From Acidimicrobiia bacterium (GTDB lineage Bacteria; Actinomycetota; Acidimicrobiia; Acidimicrobiales; Aldehydirespiratoraceae), in the NCBI GenBank assembly GCA_003231645.1, contig QIIW01000140.1, positions 1 through 44,104 of the forward strand: a stretch of 44,104 bases of DNA. The letters run 5' to 3'. Made by a program: the position numbers and the translations under genes. This document shows positions 8,316 to 16,653 of the stretch, piece after piece; position 1 is the stretch's first letter, and each line of letters begins with the position of its first letter. A model generated the notes under the pieces. The model did no database searches and had not been told where the DNA came from. It saw nothing but the letters and a program-made list of their open reading frames with translations.

Positions 8316-11300
8316 GCCGAGGAGTCGCCCGGTGAACCCTGCGGCTCGGGCGGCTCATGGTCGTCGGATTGCCATGCGTCGGCGTCCGTCCCAGCCGCCG
8401 CATCCGGGTCGAGACCGCTCGACGGCTCGGCGTTCGAGTCGAAACCGCTCATGAGATCGGCTATCAGGGCGGCCGGCGCCACGACCCGGCGTTCATAGGC
8501 CATCCCGCTGATCAGCTCCGGCACGAATCTGAACACCAGAGCAACAAGTCCGAAGGCGGCCGGCGCCCAGACGATGATCGACTTGGCGGCCGCGTCGGCG
8601 CTCTCGTTGATGAAGACGGACATCACCAAGGACGAGGCGATCGCCAGGACGGAAATTCCCAGGCCCATCTCGACGTTGGCCAGGCCGGAACGGACCGTGC
8701 GCCGCAGATCGGCGATGTCACCGGGGCCCATTTCGGAGCGACGCACAGCACCGACGACTTCGTCGCGGCCGGGCAGAACGCCGGTGAAGCGATGGGTGAG
8801 GTCCCAGAGGGCGCGGCCCCGACGCTCGTCGGGGGCCCGTCCGATCGCCACCAATGCGGCTATGCCCAGAAGGGTCAGCAGGATCGAGATCAGATCGACC
8901 GCCGATCGACCGTAGGAGAGGCTGACGTGGTTGGCGGTGGGTATCACCACCATCAGGTTGGGGCTGACGCGATACGGTCCGGATGCGCCCGACACTCTCC
9001 AGTTGGGGAAGTAGCTGGTTCGCACCAGAACCGGCGAGCCGACGCGGTCGACGTCGAAGGAGATCGATGACTCGCCCTCGTCTATGTTCGAGACGGCCAC
9101 CTTGGTGACCGGTTCGGAGGGCAGCCAGTCCGGGAACACCTTGGCCAGGTATCTCATGACGCCGGCCCGATCGCCGGCGTCGAGAACCGCCTGGTATTGG
9201 GGGTCGGTGCTGCGAAGTTCGGAGAGCGAGGCCCGTGGCCAGTCGGGAGGGCCGTCGGCGGCGATGAGCGGGATGTCGCCGGACGCGGTGAAGTCGCCGA
9301 CACTCGGAATCAGCCACGCTTCGCCGCCCGCGTCGACCCCGTCGAGCACCACCGGCACCTGATCGAGTCCGCTCACCAACGTCGAGTCGTCGACCCGGAA
9401 AATGACCCACGGACCCGATGTGGCGATCTCGGTCAGCCCCTTTGCGGATCGGGCCTGGGCCACCGCCGAATCGGAGAACGCCATGTAGTAGCGAACCCCG
9501 AGTTCGCGCATGTGCACGACCCCCGTACCCACGTTGAGGCCGGTGTAGGGAAGATCGCGTTGGGCCCTCGACGGCGCCGCGCTGAGCTCCGACTGCATCA
9601 GGAAGTGGTAGGGGGTGGTGGCCGAGGCCTCGAAGTACAGGCCCTCCATCGAGCCGATGCACCGATTGGTCCAGTAAGGCAACAACATCAGCGACATCGG
9701 TGTGCCATATGACCCCAGTCGGGCGGCGCCGAACTCCCAAAGGGCCCGGCCGCAGCCGTACTCGCGGCCGACCTTGTCCATCGTGGCCACGACGGCGGTG
9801 TATTCGGGGGTTCCGCCGCCACCGGCGGTCGGGGTCTTGTCCTCGTAGCCGCGAAAGTTGTATTCCACCCAGCCCGGGCCGAGATTGACCTGCTTGGTGC
9901 TCAGGCCCAACCAGCTGTAGACGCCGGTGGACCGGTCGAGGCTACCGCCTGGCAGCGAACGCAGCGGGAGACCGAGGGCGACCACGGTGATGCCGAGCGT
10001 GAGCATGATAAGCCCGCCGGAGACGGCATCGGCGGCCAAGGTGCCGGTCGAGCGGGCCTTGCGCAGGAATTCGGAGATGCCACGGGCGATTTCTGAGATC
10101 GCCACGCCGGCCATCAGGTAGACGGCCAGGTAGTAGAAGGGAATGATCCGGACGTTCCACAGACGCCCCTCCGGCAGGATCACGAACATCGCCGCGAACA
10201 TCATCGCCACCATCGACATGGCCATGCCGAACTTCACCCGGCGCAGACCCGAGATCACCGCCCCGATGATCGCGAGGATCACGAATACCTGGAGGATCGG
10301 AGAGTTGGTGAGGAAGGTCTGGTCACCGAAACTGCCGCTACGCGACCAGAGTGCCTGCACGAACCGACGTTCCTTGCCCCAACCCATGTCGTTGAGGTAG
10401 GCGCGGTTCATGAAGAAGGGCACCACCCAGAACGCAGCCAGCAGCAACGCCACCGGGCCGGTGACCACGAGCCACCGGATTGCCCGGCGTCCGGGACGCA
10501 CCACCAACATCGCGACCGTCGTGGCGATGGCGAAGAACGCGGGGAAGAGATGGCTGAGTCCCGACGCGGCCAGCAGGACCGCGGCCAGACCCCGATGGCG
10601 GCCGGTTTCCATGCCGCGGATTGCGAACCCTATGTAGAGCATGGCCAGCGACAACGAGAGCGAGAAGGCGAACTCCCCGGCCATCGTCGACATCAGATTG
10701 CCGCCGTAGATGTTGAACGAACGATCGAAGATGAAGTACAGGGTGGCGACCGACAGCATCGCCGGGCCGGGGTAGGCGAGACCACCGAGCTTGCCGGCCG
10801 CCCACGCCGCGGCGGGCAGGGTGACCAACCCGAGGACCACCACGAGCTTGACCGCGATGCCATACGAGATGGGCACGCTCAACAGCCAGAAGAACCCGGC
10901 GACGCCGTAGACGGCGGCGACGCGCCCGGGAGTGCGACCCCAGACGGCACGGGCCTTCATTGCCGCGCCGGCGATGGCCAGCGATGCGAACACCGGCAGC
11001 GGTCCGGAAAGGCCGACGTTGACGATCACGATCAGCAGCGAGGGGAGGACCATGTAGAACGTGAAGGCCGGGAAGCCGGCGTACCAGTCGGAGGTCCAGC
11101 CGCTCAGACGAAAATGAGGCAGGAGTTCGTCGCGCAGGAACGCGGGTGACCACACATGGGCACCGAGGTCACCGCCGGTGGGCGTCGAGTCGGTGATCCA
11201 GAGCCAGGGTCTCAGGTTCCAGATCACGAACAGCGATACCGCGGCGACCACGAAGACGGTGATCGCGGTGCGTAGGACGTGATCGATGTCGACCCCGGGT

Positions 11301-11395
11301 TGGGGGTCGAGGTGGGCGTCGGACTCGAAATCCGGGGTCGGCCACTGTTCCGGCTGCTCGGCGTCGGTCGATGTCAGGGTCATGGCGCCGTCCAT
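8312..11395 (-). CDS. Large multi-spanning membrane protein, GT-C glycosyltransferase-like
   Basis: The 1027-residue protein starts with an acidic cytoplasmic stretch of about 40 residues. There follow a first membrane helix, an extracellular loop with TGGDLGAHVWSPAFLRDELLPHFRLSGW and then about ten hydrophobic helices to about residue 480. A large soluble domain (about 490-830) comes next, and further helices with an acidic Pro-rich tail close the protein. An acidic motif in the first outer loop and a membrane half followed by an outside domain are features of GT-C glycosyltransferases that use lipid-linked sugars. I do not recognise a named subfamily. It overlaps the GtrA-GT2 gene by 4 bases, which could supply its lipid-sugar donor (inference). 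The start could also be the ATG at 11383. Confidence 0.75.
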   Translation of the reverse strand: MDGAMTLTSTDAEQPEQWPTPDFESDAHLDPQPGVDIDHVLRTAITVFVVAAVSLFVIWNLRPWLWITDSTPTGGDLGAHVWSPAFLRDELLPHFRLSGWTSDWYAGFPAFTFYMVLPSLLIVIVNVGLSGPLPVFASLAIAGAAMKARAVWGRTPGRVAAVYGVAGFFWLLSVPISYGIAVKLVVVLGLVTLPAAAWAAGKLGGLAYPGPAMLSVATLYFIFDRSFNIYGGNLMSTMAGEFAFSLSLSLAMLYIGFAIRGMETGRHRGLAAVLLAASGLSHLFPAFFAIATTVAMLVVRPGRRAIRWLVVTGPVALLLAAFWVVPFFMNRAYLNDMGWGKERRFVQALWSRSGSFGDQTFLTNSPILQVFVILAIIGAVISGLRRVKFGMAMSMVAMMFAAMFVILPEGRLWNVRIIPFYYLAVYLMAGVAISEIARGISEFLRKARSTGTLAADAVSGGLIMLTLGITVVALGLPLRSLPGGSLDRSTGVYSWLGLSTKQVNLGPGWVEYNFRGYEDKTPTAGGGGTPEYTAVVATMDKVGREYGCGRALWEFGAARLGSYGTPMSLMLLPYWTNRCIGSMEGLYFEASATTPYHFLMQSELSAAPSRAQRDLPYTGLNVGTGVVHMRELGVRYYMAFSDSAVAQARSAKGLTEIATSGPWVIFRVDDSTLVSGLDQVPVVLDGVDAGGEAWLIPSVGDFTASGDIPLIAADGPPDWPRASLSELRSTDPQYQAVLDAGDRAGVMRYLAKVFPDWLPSEPVTKVAVSNIDEGESSISFDVDRVGSPVLVRTSYFPNWRVSGASGPYRVSPNLMVVIPTANHVSLSYGRSAVDLISILLTLLGIAALVAIGRAPDERRGRALWDLTHRFTGVLPGRDEVVGAVRRSEMGPGDIADLRRTVRSGLANVEMGLGISVLAIASSLVMSVFINESADAAAKSIIVWAPAAFGLVALVFRFVPELISGMAYERRVVAPAALIADLMSGFDSNAEPSSGLDPDAAAGTDADAWQSDDHEPPEPQGSPGDSSA

Positions 11396-11432
11396 CGTGC
11401 CATCTCGAGCGGCTGTGGCGGTGCCGCGATGA

Positions 11433-11633
11433 TCAGGTGCGGTATCGCGACCGATTGGGAACGGGCTCGGAAAGGTCGCCGATCACCGAGTCGAGGTCGG
11501 TCAGGACACCGTCGCGTACCCACCATCGCCGGTCGCATCTTGCGCAACTGCACAGGACTCGTTCGCCTGCGCCAACCTGAATTCTGATCGATACCAGGGG
11601 TGCCCCGCAATCGGGACAAGTCGACTCGGCCAT
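11433..11633 (-). CDS. Small zinc-ribbon protein
   Basis: The 66-residue protein MAESTCPDCGAP...LCSCARCDRRWWVRDG has a CPDC pair near residue 6 and a CSCARC cluster near residue 35, forming a classic CxxC...CxxC zinc ribbon. The rest is hydrophilic with an acidic helix. It may bind nucleic acid or a partner; no function is known to me. I chose the ATG at 11633 over an in-frame upstream start because the protein then begins just before the ribbon. It is followed 37 bases later by the GT-C-like gene, and 112 bases of comparatively AT-rich DNA separate it from the CPBP protease. Confidence 0.7.
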   Translation of the reverse strand: MAESTCPDCGAPLVSIRIQVGAGERVLCSCARCDRRWWVRDGVLTDLDSVIGDLSEPVPNRSRYRT

Positions 11634-11711
11634 GTGATCCAATCCCCACTTGCGGTTCACATGACCTTTCGGTCGCGGGGGTTCGATGTTGAGGCGGTCG
11701 AGACCGATTTC

Positions 11712-11745
11712 CCACTCAATGTGGCAATTACACTACACATAGTGA
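11712..11745. promoter_or_regulatory. Two inverted repeats, one NrdR-box-like, upstream of the zinc-ribbon gene
   Basis: ACACTACACATAGTGA at 11730-11745 has half-sites ACACTA/TAGTG(T) separated by four bases and resembles the NrdR box consensus ACACTATATATAGTGT. A second dyad, CCAC-TCAAT-GTGG at 11712-11724, is centred about 20 bases (two helical turns) away. They lie between the CPBP protease stop and the zinc-ribbon start, in the most AT-rich patch of this part of the window. On the minus strand TGTAAT overlaps the first dyad and could be a -10 element. Assignment to NrdR is a guess from resemblance. Confidence 0.35.
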
Positions 11746-12543
11746 CTAAAGACCCGATACCAGGATAAGGACGGTGGTCAAGTTGAACCCGACGTGGATC
11801 CAAATCGACGTTCCGAGCCGTCCGGTTCGCTGCACCGCCGTCGCCGCGACCACCCCGAACAACATGAGCGCCGGGAACTGCAGCAATTGAATGTGGGACG
11901 CCGCGAACACCGCCGACGACGCCAACACCGCGATGACGGCACCACTCCTACCCCAGCCGCTCATCATGTCGGCGATACCACGATGCAGCAATCCCCTGAA
12001 CAGGATCTCCTCGATGATCGGGGCCCCCACCCCGGTGAGAATCACCAGAGCCAGAATGTCGAAGGGAGTGTCGGCCGAGGCGGTGAGGGCCCGAGCGGCC
12101 TCACCCACGTCGCGGTTGCCGACCAGCCAGAAGATCGGCACGTAGAGAAGGGGCACGAGCAGCAGTTGGGTGAGCACGCCTATGACCAACCCGACCGGAA
12201 TGTCGATCTTCTTCATCGTCCAACCGAGGTCGCGGTGCCAATCGAGGCCCTCGCGGCGGGCAAGCAGCGGCCCGCCGACGAGACACGCCCACAGCGGGAT
12301 GTTGAGGAGCAACGCGATCGCCAGTGGGATCCGATGATCGGAGAGTGCCTGACCGGTGACGACCTGCATCACAGTGCGGCCGACATCCGAGCCGATGGTA
12401 GCCGGGACCGAGGCATCCCAACCGCCGGCTGCAACCACGATCGAGCCGATAAATGCCGACAGCACGAAGCCGACGACGAGGGAACCGATCGCGATGACGA
12501 CACGGCGCGTCGGAGCAGGCGCTCCCGTGACCTGTGAGTCCAC
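11746..12543 (-). CDS. CPBP (CAAX-like) family intramembrane metalloprotease
   Basis: With a GTG start at 12543 the protein has 265 residues and about seven to eight hydrophobic helices. The family's catalytic motifs are in order: EEILFRGLLHRG near residue 175, ASHIQLLQFP near 213 and HVGFN near 247, fitting an intramembrane glutamic/metal protease of the Abi/Rce1 group. Such proteins process membrane proteins or act in bacteriocin self-immunity; the target here is unknown. The start is supported because its first G is also the last base of the DUF3499 TAG stop (TAGTG), which indicates translational coupling. Open sequence upstream of this point is low-complexity and overlaps DUF3499, so the longer frame is not credible. 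Confidence 0.87.
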   Translation of the reverse strand: MDSQVTGAPAPTRRVVIAIGSLVVGFVLSAFIGSIVVAAGGWDASVPATIGSDVGRTVMQVVTGQALSDHRIPLAIALLLNIPLWACLVGGPLLARREGLDWHRDLGWTMKKIDIPVGLVIGVLTQLLLVPLLYVPIFWLVGNRDVGEAARALTASADTPFDILALVILTGVGAPIIEEILFRGLLHRGIADMMSGWGRSGAVIAVLASSAVFAASHIQLLQFPALMLFGVVAATAVQRTGRLGTSIWIHVGFNLTTVLILVSGL

Positions 12544-12770
12544 TATCCGGCGTATCGCAGCTTGACCGCACCATCGCCGGAGCGCCGATCCCGGAGATCC
12601 CAGCCCCGGGGGGGATTGGTGCGATCGCCGTGACGATCGCAAAGATCGTGATTGGCCGGGTGGTCGACGGGATGGAGATCGTCGAGCCATGCGAGGCGCT
12701 GGGCGTACACGTAGGAGAGCGTGCACGTGGCCGCGTGGCCGCATCCGGGTCGTGCACAACGCCTGTTCAT
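12543..12770 (-). CDS. DUF3499 family protein
   Basis: The 75-residue protein begins MNRRCARPGCGHAATCTLSY and continues YAQRLAWLDDL...HDLCDRHGD...PRGWDLRD. This matches the small actinobacterial DUF3499 family, which has a CxxxxC pair near the start and a later C-x-x-H. The Cys/His set suggests a small zinc-binding fold. The function is unknown, but the family is widely linked to manB and the SIS gene (Rv3258c-like position). An ATG at 12770 gives the family N-terminus, and a TACGGT -10 element lies 7 bases upstream, so the mRNA is probably leaderless. It shares one base with the start of the protease gene and is divergent from ftsH. Confidence 0.85.
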   Translation of the reverse strand: MNRRCARPGCGHAATCTLSYVYAQRLAWLDDLHPVDHPANHDLCDRHGDRTNPPRGWDLRDRRSGDGAVKLRYAG

Positions 12771-12777
12771 CGGTCGA

Positions 12778-12783
12778 ACCGTA
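12778..12783 (-). promoter_or_regulatory. -10 element for DUF3499 (leaderless)
   Basis: TACGGT on the minus strand fits TANNNT and ends 7 bases before the ATG at 12770. No Shine-Dalgarno is present, and no convincing -35 element is seen. Confidence 0.5.
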
Positions 12784-12848
12784 CAGGCAACGGAGCGTAC
12801 GTGTGCGGACGCCGGATGTGCGTCGCCACAACGACGGGTGCGCACCCG

Positions 12849-12854
12849 TAGCCT
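12849..12854 (+). promoter_or_regulatory. -10 element for ftsH (leaderless)
   Basis: TAGCCT ends 7 bases before the ATG at 12862, placing transcription start at or next to the start codon. It explains why the open frame further upstream is not used. The -35 region is weak. Confidence 0.5.
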
Positions 12855-12861
12855 TGGTGGC

Positions 12862-14799
12862 ATGGCGCAGAACCCACCTCCCCCGCCCCCGCCCCCACCA
12901 CGGGGCGACAACGGGAAATTCCTCCACGCCCCGAAGCGCCCGGACGGGCAGGGGTGGTCACGCTACGCGGTTTGGATCCTCCTCGGAGCGGTGGTGGCCG
13001 CTTTCATGGCCACCTCCCTGATTCCCAAGAGTTCGGCTGAATCGATCTCCTATCCCGATTTCCTGTCACGCACCAGGGAGGGAAAGATCACCGAAGGGAG
13101 CTACGACAACACCAACGGCCACATCAGCGCCACCGACGTGAACGGGATCAAGTACACGTCCAACGGTCCGACCCCGCTGCCTGATGCCGATGTGGCGACA
13201 ATCAACTCCAACATCGAAAAGTTCAAGTACAAGACTCCTCAGGCCGGGTTCCTCACGTCCATCCTCCCGCTGCTTTTGCCGATCGGCCTGCTGGTGTTGT
13301 TCTTCTGGTGGATGCAACGCCGAGCCCAGGGACAGATGGGCTCGGTCATGTCGATCGGGCGATCGAAGGCCAAGACCTATTCGTCGGAGCGACCCGGCAC
13401 CACGTTCGAGGATGTCGCGGGATACGACGGGGTCAAACGGGAGATCACCGAGATCGTCGATTTCCTCAAGACCCCCGACCGCTTCGCGGCGATCGGCGCG
13501 AGAGTACCCAAGGGTGTGCTGCTCGTGGGTCCGCCCGGCACCGGCAAGACCCTGATCGCCAAGGCGGTGGCCGGCGAGGCCGACGTGCCGTTCCTGTCGG
13601 TGACCGGATCCGATTTCATGGAGATGTTCGTGGGCGTCGGAGCCAGTCGGGTCCGTGATCTATTCGAATCCGCTCGCAAGATGGGCCGGGCCATCATCTT
13701 CGTCGACGAGATCGACTCGATCGGACGCAAACGGGGTGCCGGCCTCGGTGGCGGACACGACGAACGCGAGCAGACCCTCAACCAGATGCTGTCCGAGATG
13801 GACGGCTTCGAGGGGTCGGAGGGAATCGTCATGTTGGGCGCCACCAACCGCCCCGACGTCCTCGATCCCGCCCTGCTGCGCCCGGGCCGATTCGACCGCC
13901 AGATCGTGGTTCCGCTGCCCGAGTTGTCCGACCGGGTCGCGATCCTCCGGGTCCACATGATGGGCAAACTTGTCGCCGACGACGTCGACATCGACGTGAT
14001 CGCCCGCGGCACACCCGGAATGAGCGGAGCCGATCTCGCCAACCTCATCAACGAAGCCGCCCTCTACGCGGTGCGCGAGGGTGCCGACGAGATCTTCCAG
14101 CGCCACATCGAGCAGGCCCGTGACCGCGTGCTCATGGGGCAGCGACGCGACACCATGGTGCTTTCCGACGACGAGAAGGAGGCGATCGCCTACCACGAGG
14201 CCGGCCACGCGGTCTGCGCGACCGTTCTCACCAACACCGACCCTCTCCACAAGGTCACCATCATCCCCAGTGGCATGGCCCTCGGCATCACCATGCAGTT
14301 GCCCGAAGAGGAGCGCCACATCTATCGCGAGGACTACATACAGGATCGCCTTGTCGTCATGTTCGGTGGACGTACGGCCGAGGAGATCGTGTTCAACGTG
14401 GTCTCGACCGGGGCGGCCAACGACCTCGTACAGGCCACGAGCCTGGCCCGCTCCATGGTTCGCGAATGGGGAATGTCGGAGCAGATCGGCCCCATGGCGT
14501 GGGGCTCGCAGAACGAAGTGTTCCTGGGCGAGGATCTGTTGCGCTCCCGCGACTACAGCGACGTCACCGCCGGTCAGATCGACATCGAGATCGAGCGAAT
14601 CCTGCGTGAACAGCAGCGTCGGTGTCGAGAGACGTTGAGCGCGTACCGCTACGGACTCGACCTGGTGGCCAGAGCGCTTCTGGAACACGAGACGATCTCC
14701 GGCGACGAGGTGAAGCGGCTCATCGAACTCTCGGTCTCGGGCACGACAGAGCCGGCAGCAGCCGACGTCACGGCCGGCGACGACTCCTCCCGGACCTGA
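12862..14799 (+). CDS. ftsH: ATP-dependent zinc metalloprotease FtsH
   Basis: This 645-residue membrane AAA+ protease degrades misfolded and regulated membrane proteins as a hexamer. In order: a Pro-rich cytoplasmic start (nine consecutive Pro), membrane helix about 35-55, an exposed domain, a second helix about 130-152, Walker A GPPGTGKT near 222, Walker B IIFVDEID, the second region of homology [20 protein letters not shown], and the zinc site HEAGH near 445 with the third ligand Asp in GAANDLVQA near 521. The tail is short and Ser/Thr/Asp-rich. The ATG at 12862 is preferred to an in-frame upstream frame because a -10 element lies 7 bases before it. The thioredoxin-like gene follows after 3 bases. 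Confidence 0.97.
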   Translation: MAQNPPPPPPPPPRGDNGKFLHAPKRPDGQGWSRYAVWILLGAVVAAFMATSLIPKSSAESISYPDFLSRTREGKITEGSYDNTNGHISATDVNGIKYTSNGPTPLPDADVATINSNIEKFKYKTPQAGFLTSILPLLLPIGLLVLFFWWMQRRAQGQMGSVMSIGRSKAKTYSSERPGTTFEDVAGYDGVKREITEIVDFLKTPDRFAAIGARVPKGVLLVGPPGTGKTLIAKAVAGEADVPFLSVTGSDFMEMFVGVGASRVRDLFESARKMGRAIIFVDEIDSIGRKRGAGLGGGHDEREQTLNQMLSEMDGFEGSEGIVMLGATNRPDVLDPALLRPGRFDRQIVVPLPELSDRVAILRVHMMGKLVADDVDIDVIARGTPGMSGADLANLINEAALYAVREGADEIFQRHIEQARDRVLMGQRRDTMVLSDDEKEAIAYHEAGHAVCATVLTNTDPLHKVTIIPSGMALGITMQLPEEERHIYREDYIQDRLVVMFGGRTAEEIVFNVVSTGAANDLVQATSLARSMVREWGMSEQIGPMAWGSQNEVFLGEDLLRSRDYSDVTAGQIDIEIERILREQQRRCRETLSAYRYGLDLVARALLEHETISGDEVKRLIELSVSGTTEPAAADVTAGDDSSRT

Positions 14800-14802
14800 C
14801 CG

Positions 14803-15234
14803 GTGGACAAGGCCATACTGGTCTTCGGATCCGTCGCCATCGCCGGGATCCTGTCGATGATCCTGAGCAGACGCCGCGCCGCCGCGCCGCCCACCAACAC
14901 CCTTCACGTCCCCGAACAGCTCGAGCTCGACGACTTCCCGGAGGCACGCGGCGATTGGCTCGTCGTCGTCTTCTCCTCGGCCAAGTGTGAGATCTGCGCC
15001 GGAATCGTCGCCGAACTCGAGAGAATCGCCAGACCCGGACTGTTTACCCGCGAGATCGAGGTCGAGCGAGACCACGCCCTGCATGACCGCTACCGAATCG
15101 ACGCTGTGCCCACCACCGTGATCGCCGATCCCGACGGTCGGGTCAGGAAGTCGTTCCTCGGGCCGGTCGACCGCGAGAGGATGGAGAACTCGTTGGCCGA
15201 GGCGTTCGCCGCGGACGGTTCAGGGGACCTCTGA
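14803..15234 (+). CDS. Membrane-anchored thioredoxin-like protein
   Basis: The 143-residue protein has one N-terminal hydrophobic helix (residues about 4-21) and a basic RRR stop-transfer, then a thioredoxin fold. The redox motif is SSAKCEICAGIV (C-E-I-C, near residues 63-66) and the cis-Pro is in DAVPTTVIADPDGRV. The protein is probably a thiol-disulfide exchanger; with Arg-rich sequence right after the helix, the domain may face either side, so topology is uncertain. The GTG start is 3 bases after the ftsH stop, so the two are likely one transcript. The 3' end overlaps the opposing DUF5719-like gene by 15 bases. Confidence 0.8.
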   Translation: MDKAILVFGSVAIAGILSMILSRRRAAAPPTNTLHVPEQLELDDFPEARGDWLVVVFSSAKCEICAGIVAELERIARPGLFTREIEVERDHALHDRYRIDAVPTTVIADPDGRVRKSFLGPVDRERMENSLAEAFAADGSGDL

Positions 15235-16653
15235 AAACGGAACTGCCGGGCCGGTGCGGATGCCCAGCGACATCGATCTCGAGGTGAGCCCGGCCGCCTC
15301 GATGCCGACCACGACCGGCGACGACGCGACGATACGCACCACCGCCTGTGAGCCCCCGAGTTCGGAGGCCGTGACGCTCGTGCGTCGTGTTGGGCCGAGT
15401 TCCACGGTGGATATCCGGGTTGTTCCGCCCGGGCCGATAACGCTGAACCCGACCCTGGCGACCGCGTCGACCGAGGGGTTGACCACCACCACGTCGGCGC
15501 GGCCGGTATCGGTCGCCTCGATCGGTACCAGCCAGTCCTTTGACGCCACATCGGCGCCCGTCTCCGCCGCCGCACCAACCACGGCATCACCATCGGGGGC
15601 CACGAGGCTGTCGAGTGACGCCGCGACCGGCACCCCTGACAGCGACCTGACAACCAAGGTGAACTTGTCGAGCCCGGCGAGCCGCGGCTCGTCGGGCAAT
15701 CTGACGGTGACGGTGCGCCGAGGGTGAATGGTGAGCTCGATCGGGTCGAGTGGCACATCGGTTTCTGCCACGATCTCGACGTCGACCTGTGCGATCTCGT
15801 CATCGGACGGATTGGTGATGCTGAGCACGTCGGTACGACCGTCGGCCAGCTCGACATTGGGCAGATAGATCACCGGTGAACCGCCGGGGCTCGCCGCCTC
15901 GACGCTCAGTCCCCGCGCCACCTCGGAGTTGTAGGTCTGGATCCTCGACACCGCCAGACGACCCGACACCACATCGATGATGGCGCTGACCCGAGCCGCG
16001 ACGGTGACCTCGTTGGTGATGTCGACGGCGGTGACACGGTTGGCGGGGGCGACCACGCCCGACAGCGAGTCGAGTCCGACGTCGGCATCGAAGTCGATGT
16101 CGACGACGGCGTCATCGGGGAACGGATTGAGAAGCAGAAGAACCATCTGCTCGCCGTCGGATTCGATTCTGGTTGCGCCATAGGGCACCACCCAGGACTC
16201 GGCGGTTCGGGTGATGCAGGGTGACCGATCGGTGCCGGTTGGCCCGTCGAAGATCTGATCGACGATCACGTCCGGGTTACCGGTCTCCAGGACGGCGCCC
16301 ACCCAGGGATCATCGGGAATCATCGTTTCGAGGGGCACCACGGTTCTGCCCCCGGCCCCGATCGCAATCGTGTCGGTGACAGGATCGGAGGAGGGCTTCG
16401 ACCCCATGGCGGTGATGCCGACCTCGACCGAAGCGGATCCGGCATTCACGACCTCGACCCCGACACGAGCCGGACCGTTGTCTCCGGAGCCCCCCGGGCA
16501 GAACCAGGTCGACCCACCGGGCGCGGCGAACGAAACCGACGAGGCCGCAACAGCGGGCAGCACCGCGGCGGCGCCCCTGGACCTGTCGAACAGGGCCGCC
16601 AGCACCAGTGTGCCCGAGATGAAAAGAATCGTGAGAGAACGAATGGTGCGCAT
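15220..16653 (-). CDS. Exported protein, DUF5719-like
   Basis: The 477-residue protein begins with a signal-like sequence (MRTIRSLTILFISGTLVLAALF) and is otherwise a string of beta-rich, Val/Asp/Thr-rich segments without membrane helices. Repeated sentences of the type 'VVVPLET.., LLLNPFPDDAVVDI, LSITNPSDDEIAQVDV, VVVNPSVDAVARVGF' suggest tandem beta-sandwich domains. The layout and the position directly after a large GT2 membrane protein resemble the actinobacterial DUF5719 family, which is usually found next to such a gene. The function is unknown; a surface or cell-wall role is inferred. The start ATG overlaps the GT2 stop as TGATG (16655-16651). The upstream open frame is the GT2 gene read in another frame. 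Confidence 0.75.
   Translation of the reverse strand: MRTIRSLTILFISGTLVLAALFDRSRGAAAVLPAVAASSVSFAAPGGSTWFCPGGSGDNGPARVGVEVVNAGSASVEVGITAMGSKPSSDPVTDTIAIGAGGRTVVPLETMIPDDPWVGAVLETGNPDVIVDQIFDGPTGTDRSPCITRTAESWVVPYGATRIESDGEQMVLLLLNPFPDDAVVDIDFDADVGLDSLSGVVAPANRVTAVDITNEVTVAARVSAIIDVVSGRLAVSRIQTYNSEVARGLSVEAASPGGSPVIYLPNVELADGRTDVLSITNPSDDEIAQVDVEIVAETDVPLDPIELTIHPRRTVTVRLPDEPRLAGLDKFTLVVRSLSGVPVAASLDSLVAPDGDAVVGAAAETGADVASKDWLVPIEATDTGRADVVVVNPSVDAVARVGFSVIGPGGTTRISTVELGPTRRTSVTASELGGSQAVVRIVASSPVVVGIEAAGLTSRSMSLGIRTGPAVPFSEVP

Noticed and set aside
12880..12905. Poly-Pro tract at the FtsH N-terminus as an assembly error
   Set aside because: The run of nine Pro codons keeps the frame into a perfect FtsH sequence, and Pro-rich cytoplasmic tails are known in actinobacterial membrane proteins.
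12543..12927. Long N-terminal extension of the CPBP protease or of DUF3499 with poly-Gly
   Set aside because: The extensions overlap the ftsH start and the divergent promoters and are low-complexity; family starts and a one-base overlap explain the shorter forms.
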